From NCBI GenBank assembly GCA_014650475.1, contig BMVA01000020.1:1-64000 (forward strand): a DNA stretch of 64,000 nt, read 5' to 3'. Positions 16,973 to 25,695 of the stretch are shown here, piece after piece. Source of the DNA: Streptomyces albogriseolus. Its GTDB lineage: Bacteria; Actinomycetota; Actinomycetes; Streptomycetales; Streptomycetaceae. A model generated the notes under the pieces. It did no database searches. It had not been told where the DNA came from and was given only the letters and a program-made list of their open reading frames with translations. The translations under genes were made by a program, and so were the position numbers. How positions within the stretch are numbered: position 1 is the first letter of the stretch; every line of letters starts with the position of its first letter.

Positions 16973-17719
16973 GGGGCCGGTAGGACAGTAGGGGCGGGCC
17001 GAGCCCGGACCCGGCTGCGGCGCCGGGGCGGCGCCCAGAGCGGCCGGGCGGGCCGGGGCAGGCGCGCCGGGGCAGGCGCGCCATCACCGGAGCCGGTGCG
17101 ACCGGGAGCGCGTGACGGCCCGGCGGGCTGCGGCTGAGCCCGACCTGGCCTCGCCTGGCCTGGCCTGGCCTGGCCGGACAAGATGCGGCCGCAGCGCCGG
17201 TGCGGGCGGCGCCGTGCAGCCGTGCAGCCGTGCGCAAACGGCGGGGTGGCACTCGGGCCGCAGGCCGGGAGCAGACCGGGGCTCCGTCGCCGGGCAGGGG
17301 CCGGGGGCATCGGGGGTCGGCGGGGCCGGGCCCGGGCACGTGTCCTCGGCTGCGCCGGGGGTCAACGGTATGCGCTGGGCCGGCATCGGACCTGGCCGGT
17401 GCCCGCCGGGCCGCACGCCGGGAGCAGGCTGGGGTGTCCGACGCCGGGTCGGGGGCCGGGGCATCGGGGATCCGCGGTGCCAGGCCCGGTTCACGTGTCC
17501 TCGGCTACGCCGGGGAAACCGCTGTGCGCCAAGTGACGCAGGGCGCGTGGGCCGACCGGGCCGGACGGATCCGGGCGCACGACGCCGGACCCTGGGGCCG
17601 GTCCGTGTGTTCACGGCTGGGGCGAGACGGGGGCGCGGCTCCGGACGGGGCGGTGGGGGTGTCCGGAGGGCGGACCGCGCGGGCGCGGGGCACTGGGTGC
17701 CGGATACGGTGGGAACACC
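16973..17719. other. 747-bp intergenic region with an imperfect direct repeat
   Basis: No convincing gene is present; the ORFs here are GC-rich frames without family character. Contents: a short tandem run of TGGCC pentamers at about 17150-17173, a repeated GCCGGGGCAGGCGC at about 17052-17082, and two related blocks at 17255-17376 and 17408-17528 offset by 153-155 bp. TACGGT at 17705-17710 is a likely -10 for the following serB gene. Confidence 0.6.
17255..17528 (+). repeat. Two imperfect direct repeats of about 120 bp
   Basis: Block A (17255-17376) and block B (17408-17528) share the same order of landmarks: GGGCCGCA-GCCGGGAGCAG, a GGGGCATCGGGG segment, and CACGTGTCCTCGGCT-CGCCGGGG near the end. 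The blocks differ by small indels. Neither carries a clear ORF. This looks like an old local duplication. Confidence 0.55.
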
Positions 17720-18928
17720 ATGAGCGCATCGCAGACCTCCGACGTTCCCACCCTCCTGGTCAAGATCTTCGGCAAGGACAGGCCGGGCATCACGGCCGGC
17801 CTCTTCGACACCCTCGCCGCCTACTCCGTCGACGTGGTCGACATCGAGCAGGTCGTCACCCGTGGTCGCATCGTGCTGTGCGCGCTCGTGACCCAGCCCC
17901 CGGCGGGGATGGAGGGCGACCTGCGGGCGACCGTCCACAGCTGGGCGGATTCGATCAAGCTGCAGGCGGAGATCATCTCGGGCAAGGGCGACAACCGCCC
18001 CCGCGGTCTCGGCAGGTCCCTGGTGACCGTGCTGGGCCACCCCCTCACCTCGGAGGCGACGGCGGCGGTCGCCGCGCGGATAACCAAGGCCGGCGGCAAC
18101 ATCGACCGTATCTTCCGGCTCGCCAAGTACCCGGTGACCGCCGTGGAGTTCGCGGTGTCCGGCGTGGAGACGGAGGTGCTGCGCACCGCGCTGGTGACGG
18201 ACGCGGCCCGGTTCCGGGTCGACATCGCGGTGGTCGCGGCGGGGCTGTACCGCAGGGCGCAGCGCCTGGTGGTGATGGACGTGGACTCCACGCTCATCCA
18301 GGACGAGGTGATCGAGCTCTTCGCGGCGCACGCCGGCTGTGAGGACCAGGTCGCCGAGGTGACGGCGGCGGCGATGCGCGGGGAGCTGGACTTCGAGCAG
18401 TCGCTGCACGCGCGGGTGGCGCTGCTGGAGGGGCTCGACGCCTCCGTGATCGACAAGGTGCGCAGCGAGGTGCGTCTGACGCCGGGCGCCCGCACCCTGA
18501 TCCGTACGCTCAAGCGGCTCGGCTACCAGGTGGGCGTGGTGTCGGGCGGCTTCACCCAGGTCACCGACGATCTGAAGGAGCGCCTCGGTCTGGACTTCGC
18601 CCAGGCGAACACGCTGGAGATCGTCGACGGCAAGCTGACCGGCCGGGTGACCGGCGAGATCGTGGACCGGGCGGGCAAGGCCCGGCTGCTGCGCCGGTTC
18701 GCGGCCGAGGCGGGGGTGCCGCTGTCGCAGACGGTGGCGATCGGTGACGGCGCGAACGACCTGGACATGCTGAACGCGGCGGGTCTCGGTGTCGCCTTCA
18801 ACGCCAAGCCGGTGGTGCGCGAGGCGGCCCACACGGCCGTGAACGTCCCCTTCCTGGACACCGTCCTCTATCTGCTGGGCATCACGCGGGAAGAGGTCGA
18901 GGCCGCGGACACGCTCGCGGGCGACTGA
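17720..18928 (+). CDS. serB: Phosphoserine phosphatase with N-terminal ACT domains
   Basis: A 402-residue enzyme making L-serine from O-phosphoserine in the last step of serine synthesis. Two ACT-like domains occupy residues 9-175 (VKIFGKDRPGITAGLFDTLA and VTVLGHPLTSEATAAVAARI), probably for amino-acid control. The HAD domain begins with the catalytic DVDST (D187, D189), followed by VVSGGF (motif II), GKARLLRRF with the motif III Lys, and IGDGANDLDML (motif IV). Length agrees with actinobacterial SerB. A -10-like TACGGT lies 9 nt before the ATG. A terminator follows at 18957-18989. Confidence 0.95.
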   Translation: MSASQTSDVPTLLVKIFGKDRPGITAGLFDTLAAYSVDVVDIEQVVTRGRIVLCALVTQPPAGMEGDLRATVHSWADSIKLQAEIISGKGDNRPRGLGRSLVTVLGHPLTSEATAAVAARITKAGGNIDRIFRLAKYPVTAVEFAVSGVETEVLRTALVTDAARFRVDIAVVAAGLYRRAQRLVVMDVDSTLIQDEVIELFAAHAGCEDQVAEVTAAAMRGELDFEQSLHARVALLEGLDASVIDKVRSEVRLTPGARTLIRTLKRLGYQVGVVSGGFTQVTDDLKERLGLDFAQANTLEIVDGKLTGRVTGEIVDRAGKARLLRRFAAEAGVPLSQTVAIGDGANDLDMLNAAGLGVAFNAKPVVREAAHTAVNVPFLDTVLYLLGITREEVEAADTLAGD

Positions 18929-18956
18929 GCCGCGCGGACCGGCCGTGACGACGGAC

Positions 18957-18989
18957 GGGCCCGGCGCCGACAGGGTCGGTGCCGGGCCC
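18957..18989. terminator. Bidirectional terminator after serB
   Basis: A 15-bp stem with one G-U pair (18957-18971 with 18975-18989, 3-nt loop) separates serB from the converging phosphatase gene. Confidence 0.75.
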
Positions 18990-19021
18990 CTGGCGTGCCG
19001 GGCGGGTCAGTCAGCCGGGGG

Positions 19022-19540
19022 TCACTCGGTGGGCGCCCAGTAGTCGGCCAGGGTGGCGGTGCCGGGCTCCAGGGACTTCCAGGGGCCGCTGAAGGTCAGG
19101 ACCGCGAAGGCGGCGGCCGGGAAGCCGCGCCGCGTCATGCGCTCGCGGGCGTCGCCCTCGGACGCGCCGGCCAGGATGTCGGCCAGCCCCTGCACGCCCG
19201 GGTTGTGTCCGATCAGCAGGACGTTCTGCGCGTCGTCGGGGGTCTCGTTGAGCAGGGCGATCAGCTCGCCGGGCGAGGCCTCGTAGATCCGCTCCTCGTA
19301 GACGGTCTTCGGCCGCTTCGGGAACTCGTGGACCGCGAGCTTCCAGGTCTCGCGGGTGCGGACCGCCGTGGAGCACAGGGCCAGGCCGAAGGCGACGCCG
19401 GTGTCGGCCAGCTTGCGGCCGGCGGCCGCGGCGTCCAGGCGGCCTCGCTCGGCGAGGGGCCGCTCGTGGTCGGACACCGGAGGCCAGTCGGCTTTCGCAT
19501 GCCGGAAAAGGACAATCCTGCGGGGTTCTGCGACGCTCAT
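19022..19540 (-). CDS. SixA-like histidine phosphatase
   Basis: A 172-residue member of the histidine phosphatase superfamily, SixA branch. The catalytic RHAKADW motif is at residues 13-19 with nucleophile H14. The second His is in VLLIGHNPGVQ, and TRETW follows the STAVR segment. SixA-type proteins dephosphorylate phosphohistidine in signalling or phosphotransfer proteins; here the substrate is unknown. The enzyme is cytoplasmic, with no signal peptide. It converges on serB across a terminator and is upstream of nothing co-directional within 60 bp. Confidence 0.9.
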   Translation of the reverse strand: MSVAEPRRIVLFRHAKADWPPVSDHERPLAERGRLDAAAAGRKLADTGVAFGLALCSTAVRTRETWKLAVHEFPKRPKTVYEERIYEASPGELIALLNETPDDAQNVLLIGHNPGVQGLADILAGASEGDARERMTRRGFPAAAFAVLTFSGPWKSLEPGTATLADYWAPTE

Positions 19541-19603
19541 GGCACCCAGCTTCGCATGAAACAGGCCACAGGGCGCAGGGAGTTGACCGGCGCCTCGGCG
19601 CGT

Positions 19604-19810
19604 TCAGCGGGCTATGAGCTGCTGCGCCCGCTCGACGAGGAGGGTGAGCGCGGGCTCACCGGCGGTCGCGTGCGCGTCGGAGGGGTTGAGGACGAGGGCG
19701 AGCAGGGCCACGAAGGCGAGGGCGGGGAGGGCCAGGGCCCACCACGGCAGCCGGGTGGCGGCACCGCCCCGGGGGGCCGGAACGGGCCGGGAGTGCGTGC
19801 GCGCCGACAT
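19604..19810 (-). CDS. Small single-pass membrane protein (68 aa)
   Basis: A 68-residue protein. The Arg-rich N-terminus (about 1-20) precedes one hydrophobic helix at 21-41 (LPWWALALPALAFVALLALVL). A short exterior tail of 27 residues ends in LVERAQQLIAR. GGAGG lies 5 nt before the ATG at 19810. I do not recognise a named family. It could be an uncleaved signal-anchor. It lies downstream of the small SGM_5486-like gene and MFS exporter on the same strand, so it may belong to their transcription unit. Confidence 0.6.
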   Translation of the reverse strand: MSARTHSRPVPAPRGGAATRLPWWALALPALAFVALLALVLNPSDAHATAGEPALTLLVERAQQLIAR

Positions 19811-19982
19811 GGGGCCTCCGCTCTTCGAGTGCTCCGTGGCCGCCGCTCGCGGCCACATCTCGAAGGTACGGATCGGCGGGGCGCCAACCCATCCGGTGAT
19901 CCACCCACTTGACCCTGAGCCTGGCCCCCTAGGGGACAGGGGTGCCAGCACCACCCTCAGGGCACGGAACCGGCCACCGCGC

Positions 19983-20099
19983 TCAGGGCGCGAGCACCGT
20001 CGCGATGACGCCGATGACGATGAAGATCGCGAAGAACGCGCCGAAGACGAGCAGCATCTTCTTCTGGCCGTTCTGCGGGTTCGGGTCGAGGACTGGCAT
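19983..20099 (-). CDS. SGM_5486-type small membrane protein (38 aa)
   Basis: A 38-residue protein, MPVLDPNPQNGQKKMLLVF at the start followed by one transmembrane helix (LLVFGAFFAIFIVIGVIATVL). It matches my memory of the SGM_5486 family, named transporter-associated because it sits beside MFS genes in Streptomyces. Here it is 80 bp downstream of the MFS gene on the same strand. It could be a small accessory subunit; function not demonstrated. Ribosome-binding site weak. Confidence 0.7.
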   Translation of the reverse strand: MPVLDPNPQNGQKKMLLVFGAFFAIFIVIGVIATVLAP

Positions 20100-20179
20100 G
20101 GGGAAAGTGTCGCACCCTTCCCGCCCGGCACCGGCCACGGGGTGCCCGGCGGGCGCGGCGGCACCCCGGACCGTACGCC

Positions 20180-21508
20180 TCAGCGCGCCGCCTCGTCCTC
20201 CACCGTGCGGTCCCGCCCGGCCACCACCCCGACGATCATCTGCGGGACCATCAGCCCCGCCATCAGCGCGATCGGCAGCCCCCAGCCCCCGCTGTGCTGG
20301 TACAGCACGCCCACCAGCAGAGGCCCGGGGATGGAGATCAGATAGCCGGTGCTCTGCGCGAACGCGGACAGCTGGGCCACGCCCGCGCCCGTCCGCGCCC
20401 GCATGCCGACCATGGTGAGCGCGAGCGGGAAGGCGCAGTTGGCGATGCCCACCAGCACCGCCCAGGCCCACGCGCCGGCGGCCGGGGCGAAGTAGAGGCC
20501 GGCGTATCCGAGCAGGCCGCTGACGCCCAGCACGAGCACGATCGGGCCTTGGCGGGGCAGCCGGGCGGCGAGGCGCGGGATGACGAACGCCAGGGGGACG
20601 CCCATCACCATGGTGACGGCGAGCAGCAGTCCGGCCCGGCCCGCGGGGACGCCCGCGTCACGGAAGATCTGCGCCATCCAGCCCATGCTGATGTAGGCGG
20701 CGGTGGCCTGGAGCCCGAAGAACACGGCCAGCGCCCACGCCGTGCGACTGCGGGTGATGCGCAGCACCGGCGCCTGCCCGGCGGGCCGCTCCTCCGGCCG
20801 CACGCCCCCCTGCCGCGACGCCGGCGCGCCCTCCCCCGGGGCCGAGGCGCCGCGGTCCCGTACGAAGGCGAGCCAGGGCAGGACGGCGGCCGCGGCGAGG
20901 GCCGCCCAGACGGCGAGCCCTGCCTGCCAGTCGCCGCCGAGCGCGTCGGTCACCGGGACGGTCACGGCCGCCGCCGAGGCGGTGCCCAGGGCGAGGGCCA
21001 TCGAGTACAGGCCGGTCATGGAGCCGACCCGGTCGGGGAACCAGCGCTTGACGATGACGGGCATCAGCACGTTGCTGACGGCTATGCCGCCGAGCGCGAG
21101 GCCGCTGGCGAGGAGGAAGGCGGCCGTGCTGCCGACGAAGGGCCGGACGAGCAGGCCGGTGGCGATGGCGGCCATGCCGGCGCACACCACGGCGCCGGGG
21201 CCGAAGCGGCGGGCCAGGCGGGGCGCGGTGACGCCGAGGACGGCGAAACACAGCGCGGGCAGGGAGGTGAGCAGCCCGGCCACGCTGCCGCTCATGCCGA
21301 GCCCGTCGCGCACCTCTTCGAGCAGGGCGCCGAAGCTGGTGATGGCGGGGCGCAGGTTCAGGGCGGCCAGCACGATGCCGACGACGAGCAGCCGTGTCCG
21401 CCACGCGCGCGTGGAGGCACCGGGGCGTTCCGGGCGCGCGGTCGTGGCGGGCGTACGGGCGGCGGCGGACGCGGTCGTCCGGGTCTCGTCACCAGTCATA
21501 CGAGTCAT
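20180..21508 (-). CDS. MFS transporter, CynX/NimT family
   Basis: A 442-residue inner-membrane transporter with twelve predicted helices in two bundles joined by a Pro/Gly/Arg-rich cytoplasmic loop (RDRGASAPGEGAPASRQGG). The start of helix 1 reads LNLRPAITSFGALLEEV, characteristic of the CynX/NimT (2-nitroimidazole or cyanate type) MFS branch. Substrate cannot be fixed. I chose ATG 21508 because a perfect -10 TATGAT (complement 21516-21521) ends 7 nt earlier, giving a leaderless transcript. Longer starts are possible only into the divergent GntR gene's promoter. Likely controlled by that GntR regulator. Confidence 0.88.
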   Translation of the reverse strand: MTRMTGDETRTTASAAARTPATTARPERPGASTRAWRTRLLVVGIVLAALNLRPAITSFGALLEEVRDGLGMSGSVAGLLTSLPALCFAVLGVTAPRLARRFGPGAVVCAGMAAIATGLLVRPFVGSTAAFLLASGLALGGIAVSNVLMPVIVKRWFPDRVGSMTGLYSMALALGTASAAAVTVPVTDALGGDWQAGLAVWAALAAAAVLPWLAFVRDRGASAPGEGAPASRQGGVRPEERPAGQAPVLRITRSRTAWALAVFFGLQATAAYISMGWMAQIFRDAGVPAGRAGLLLAVTMVMGVPLAFVIPRLAARLPRQGPIVLVLGVSGLLGYAGLYFAPAAGAWAWAVLVGIANCAFPLALTMVGMRARTGAGVAQLSAFAQSTGYLISIPGPLLVGVLYQHSGGWGLPIALMAGLMVPQMIVGVVAGRDRTVEDEAAR

Positions 21509-21512
21509 GCGA

Positions 21513-21540
21513 CCCATCATAGAATCATGGGATGATTGGG
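21513..21540. promoter_or_regulatory. Candidate GntR operator overlapping MFS -10
   Basis: The AT-rich segment contains ATCAT (21516-21520), ATCAT (21524-21528) and ATGAT (21532-21536); the last two form the perfect inverted repeat ATCAT-GGG-ATGAT. It overlaps the TATGAT -10 of the MFS gene and lies 80 bp before the divergent GntR gene. Binding by that regulator is inferred from position. Confidence 0.5.
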
Positions 21541-21620
21541 TGTCCATGTTGTCCATGTCATGGGCGTCGGCGTTGGCGTCACCGGCGCCGTACGCGGCCT
21601 CTGCCGTGCGAAGGTGAAGC

Positions 21621-22313
21621 ATGCCTCTGAGCCATCCGCGCCGATCCGCGCTGTCCGAACAGGTCATCGCCGCCCTGCGGGCCCAGATCGCCTCCGGCGA
21701 GTGGCCGGTCGGCTCACGCATCCCCACCGAGCCGGAGCTGGTGGAGCAGCTGGGGGTGGCGCGCAACACGGTCCGTGAGGCGGTGCGCGCGCTGGCGCAC
21801 AACGGGCTGCTCGACATCCGCCAGGGCTCGGGCACCTATGTGGTCGCCACCAGCGAGCTGGCGGGCGTGATGCACCGCCGCTTCGCCGGCGCCGACCCCC
21901 GCCACATCGCCGAGCTGCGCTCCTCCCTGGAGTCCTGGGCGGCGCGGCTGGCGGCGCGGCGGCGTACGGAGAAGGACCTCAAGCAGCTCGACGCGCTGCT
22001 GCTGCGCCGCGAGGAGGCCTGGGAGTCGCGCGACGCGGAGGCGTTCGTGACGGCGGACGCGACGTTCCACATGGCGGTCGTGGCGGCCTCGCACAACGAC
22101 GTGATGACCGCGCTGTACGCGGACCTGGGCGAGGTGCTGCGGGACTGGCTGCGCGACGACGTGGGCGGGGACATGTCGCCGGAGACGCACATGGACCACA
22201 GCCGGCTGGTGGACGCGATCCGCGCGGGCGACGAGGCGACGGCGGCCGAGGAGGCCGCCGCCTACCCCCTGGCGTGCAAGCCGGGGCGGTTCACGGCCTC
22301 CGCGGGCGACTGA
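21621..22313 (+). CDS. GntR-family regulator, FadR subfamily (FCD domain)
   Basis: A 230-residue repressor-type protein. The winged-helix domain is at residues 9-77 (LSEQVIAALRAQIASGEW ... RNTVREAVRALAHNGLLDIRQGSGTYV). The FCD effector domain is at about 85-220, with the likely metal-binding residues in DATFHMAVV and ETHMDHSRLVDAI. FCD regulators sense small carboxylates or similar ligands. It is divergently oriented to the MFS exporter, and the shared region contains an inverted repeat, so it probably controls that gene and itself. GAAGGTGA precedes the ATG. A 16-bp terminator follows. Confidence 0.9.
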   Translation: MPLSHPRRSALSEQVIAALRAQIASGEWPVGSRIPTEPELVEQLGVARNTVREAVRALAHNGLLDIRQGSGTYVVATSELAGVMHRRFAGADPRHIAELRSSLESWAARLAARRRTEKDLKQLDALLLRREEAWESRDAEAFVTADATFHMAVVAASHNDVMTALYADLGEVLRDWLRDDVGGDMSPETHMDHSRLVDAIRAGDEATAAEEAAAYPLACKPGRFTASAGD

Positions 22314-22332
22314 GCGCCCTTCCGGACATACG

Positions 22333-22368
22333 CGAGGGCCCGCGTCCCCTGGGGGACGCGGGCCCTCG
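22333..22368. terminator. Bidirectional terminator, 16-bp stem
   Basis: CGAGGGCCCGCGTCCC (22333-22348) pairs perfectly with 22353-22368 through a 4-nt loop, between the converging GntR and enoyl-reductase genes. Confidence 0.8.
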
Positions 22369-22380
22369 TGAGGCGTACGG

Positions 22381-23148
22381 TCAGGCGCCGACGGCGTGCA
22401 GACCGCCGTCCACGTGGACGATCTCGCCCGTGGTCTTCGGGAACCAGTCGCTCAGCAGGGCGACGACACCGCGGCCGGCCGGCTCCGGGTCCTTCAGGTC
22501 CCACTCCAGCGGGGCGCGGTTGTCCCACACCGAGGCCAGCTCGCCGAAGCCCGGGATGGACTTGGCGGCCATGGAACCGAGCGGGCCCGCGGAGATCAGG
22601 TTGCAGCGGATGTTCTGCTTGCCCAGGTCGCGCGCCATGTAGCGGCTGGTCGCCTCCAGGGCGGCCTTCGCCGGGCCCATCCAGTCGTACTGCGGCCAGG
22701 CGTACTGCGCGTCGAAGGTGAGGCCGACGACGGAGCCGCCGTTCTGCATCAGCGGCAGGCAGGCCATGGTCAGCGACTTCAGCGAGAACGCCGAGACGTG
22801 CATGGCCGTGGCGACCGACTCGAACGGCGTGTTGAGGAAGTTGCCGCCGAGGGCGTCCTGCGGCGCGAAGCCGATGGAGTGCACGACGCCGTCGAGGCCG
22901 CCGAGCTCCTCGCCGACGACGTCGGCCAGGCGGCCCAGGTGCTCGTCGTTGGTGACGTCGAGCTCGATGACCTTGGCGGGCTTGGGCAGCTTCTTGGCGA
23001 TGCGCTCGGTCAGGGTGGGCCGGGGAAACGCGGTGAGGATGACCTCGGCGCCCTGCTCCTGGGCCAGCTTGGCGGTGTGGAAGGCGATGGACGCCTCCGT
23101 CAGCACACCGGTGATCAGGACGCGCTTGCCCTCGAGAATTCCGCTCAT
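22381..23148 (-). CDS. fabI: Enoyl-[acyl-carrier-protein] reductase, FabI/InhA type
   Basis: A 255-residue NADH-dependent enoyl-ACP reductase, the last step of the type II fatty acid elongation cycle. Cofactor region ITGVLTEASIAFHTAK is of FabI/InhA type. VVHSIGFAP follows, and the catalytic YDWMGPAKAALE carries the Tyr-(X)-Lys arrangement seen in InhA (Y-x6-K). The C-terminal NLISAGPLGSMAAKSIPG is the substrate-binding loop. It lies 5 bp downstream of fabG, the same order as mabA-inhA in mycobacteria. This is the InhA branch targeted by triclosan and isoniazid in relatives; sensitivity here is not known. Confidence 0.95.
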   Translation of the reverse strand: MSGILEGKRVLITGVLTEASIAFHTAKLAQEQGAEVILTAFPRPTLTERIAKKLPKPAKVIELDVTNDEHLGRLADVVGEELGGLDGVVHSIGFAPQDALGGNFLNTPFESVATAMHVSAFSLKSLTMACLPLMQNGGSVVGLTFDAQYAWPQYDWMGPAKAALEATSRYMARDLGKQNIRCNLISAGPLGSMAAKSIPGFGELASVWDNRAPLEWDLKDPEPAGRGVVALLSDWFPKTTGEIVHVDGGLHAVGA

Positions 23149-23153
23149 GTGTG

Positions 23154-23930
<777 letters not shown>

Positions 23931-24171
23931 CTATCGGGCCCGGTCCGCCTCGGGACATCGGGGCACCGACAGTGGCCGGGGAGCGGCTCTGTCGGGTCCC
24001 TACAGAAAGAACCCGGCCGGGCGACGGCGGTCACCTGCCCGGTGACGCGAATACGGCGAGGCTCGCCGCAAAGGTGTGGTCCCGGTCCGGCCCGGCGCGA
24101 CATGATGCGCCGCAGCGCCGACTCGACGCAGCGACAACCGAACGATTCGAACCCGACAGGAAGAGACGTAG

Positions 24172-25695
24172 GTGTCTCATAGCATTGACGAAGCCTTCAC
24201 AGCCCTGCCGCTACGCCCCCTCGCCGACGCCGCGCTGGCCCGGGCGCGGGCGCTCGGGGCGGAGCACGCGGACTTCCGTCTGGAGCGGGTGCGCAGCGCC
24301 TCCTGGCGGCTGAGGGACGCCAGGCCCGCCGGTTCGTCGGACACCACCGACCTGGGGTACGCGGTCCGGGTGGTGCACGGCGGCGCCTGGGGCTTCGCGT
24401 CCGGGGTGGACCTCACCCTCGACGCCGCCGCGAAGGTCGCCTCCCAGGCGGTGGCCATGGCGAAGCTGTCCGCGCAGGTGATCAGGGCGGCCGGCAGCCA
24501 GGAGCGTGTGGAGCTGGCCGACGAGCCGGTGCACACCGAGAAGACCTGGGTGTCGTCGTACGGGATCGACCCGTTCACCGTGCCCGACGAGGAGAAGGCC
24601 GGGCTGCTGGCCGAGTGGAGCCGGCGGCTCCTCGCGGCGAACGGCGTGGACCACGTGGACGCCTCACTGCTCACCGTGCACGAGAACAAGTTCTACGCGG
24701 ACACCGCCGGGACCGTGACCACGCAGCAGCGCGTCCGGCTGCACCCGGTGCTGACGGCGGTGTCCGTCGACGATTCCAGCGGCGAGTTCGACTCGATGCG
24801 CACCCTCGCACCGCCGGCTGGCCGCGGCTGGGAGTATCTGACGGGCACCGGCTGGGACTGGGACGACGAGCTGGCGCGGATCCCCGAGCTGCTCGCCGAG
24901 AAGATGCGCGCGCCGAGCGTCGAGCCGGGGCTGTACGACCTGGTGGTGGACCCGTCCAACCTGTGGCTCACCATCCACGAGTCGATCGGGCACGCCACCG
25001 AGCTGGACCGCGCCCTCGGCTACGAGGCCGCCTACGCGGGCACCTCGTTCGCCACCTTCGACCAGCTCGGCAAGCTGCGGTACGGCTCCGAGCTGATGAA
25101 CGTCACCGGCGACCGCACCGCCGAGCACGGCCTCGCGACCGTCGGCTACGACGACGAGGGTGTCGAGGCGCAGTCCTGGGATTTGGTGAAGGACGGGACG
25201 CTGGTCGGCTACCAGCTGGACCGGCGGATCGCGAAGCTCACCGGGTTCGAGCGGTCCAACGGGTGTGCGTTCGCCGACTCCCCCGGGCATGTGCCGGTGC
25301 AGCGCATGGCCAACGTGTCGCTGCGGCCGGATCCGGCGGGGATGTCCACGGAGGACCTGATCGGGGGCGTCGACCGGGGCATCTACGTGGTCGGCGACCG
25401 TTCGTGGAGCATCGACATGCAGCGCTACAACTTCCAGTTCACCGGACAGCGGTTCTACCGCATCGAGAACGGGCGGCTCGCCGGACAGCTCCGGGACGTC
25501 GCCTACCAGGCGACGACCACCGACTTCTGGGGCTCGATGGCCGCCGTAGGCGGTCCGCAGACGTACGTCCTGGGCGGCGCCTTCAACTGCGGCAAGGCCC
25601 AGCCGGGCCAGGTCGCGGCGGTCTCCCACGGCTGCCCGTCCGCCCTGTTCAAGGGAGTCAACATCCTCAACACCACGCAGGAGGCCGGGCGATGA
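24172..25695 (+). CDS. tldD: TldD-type metallopeptidase
   Basis: A 507-residue catalytic subunit of the TldD/TldE protease. The zinc motif HESIGH (H269, E270, H274) is present. C-terminal residues include GHVPVQRMANVSLRPDPAG and the Cys-containing SHGCPSALFKG. With TldE it cleaves unstructured peptides and in other bacteria matures microcins or modulates gyrase. The GTG at 24172 follows GGAAGAG. Its stop overlaps the TldE start (ATGA), so the subunits are coupled. No peptide substrate gene is seen close by. Confidence 0.93.
   Translation: MSHSIDEAFTALPLRPLADAALARARALGAEHADFRLERVRSASWRLRDARPAGSSDTTDLGYAVRVVHGGAWGFASGVDLTLDAAAKVASQAVAMAKLSAQVIRAAGSQERVELADEPVHTEKTWVSSYGIDPFTVPDEEKAGLLAEWSRRLLAANGVDHVDASLLTVHENKFYADTAGTVTTQQRVRLHPVLTAVSVDDSSGEFDSMRTLAPPAGRGWEYLTGTGWDWDDELARIPELLAEKMRAPSVEPGLYDLVVDPSNLWLTIHESIGHATELDRALGYEAAYAGTSFATFDQLGKLRYGSELMNVTGDRTAEHGLATVGYDDEGVEAQSWDLVKDGTLVGYQLDRRIAKLTGFERSNGCAFADSPGHVPVQRMANVSLRPDPAGMSTEDLIGGVDRGIYVVGDRSWSIDMQRYNFQFTGQRFYRIENGRLAGQLRDVAYQATTTDFWGSMAAVGGPQTYVLGGAFNCGKAQPGQVAAVSHGCPSALFKGVNILNTTQEAGR

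Noticed and set aside
17150..17173. TGGCC tandem run as a minisatellite or CRISPR-like array
   Set aside because: Only a few pentamers in very GC-rich DNA, without spacers; no CRISPR structure anywhere in the window.
16973..17719. Several long frames (up to about 380 codons) in the gap before serB
   Set aside because: They overlap the direct repeats, lack ribosome sites and family motifs, and run through serB in the wrong frame.
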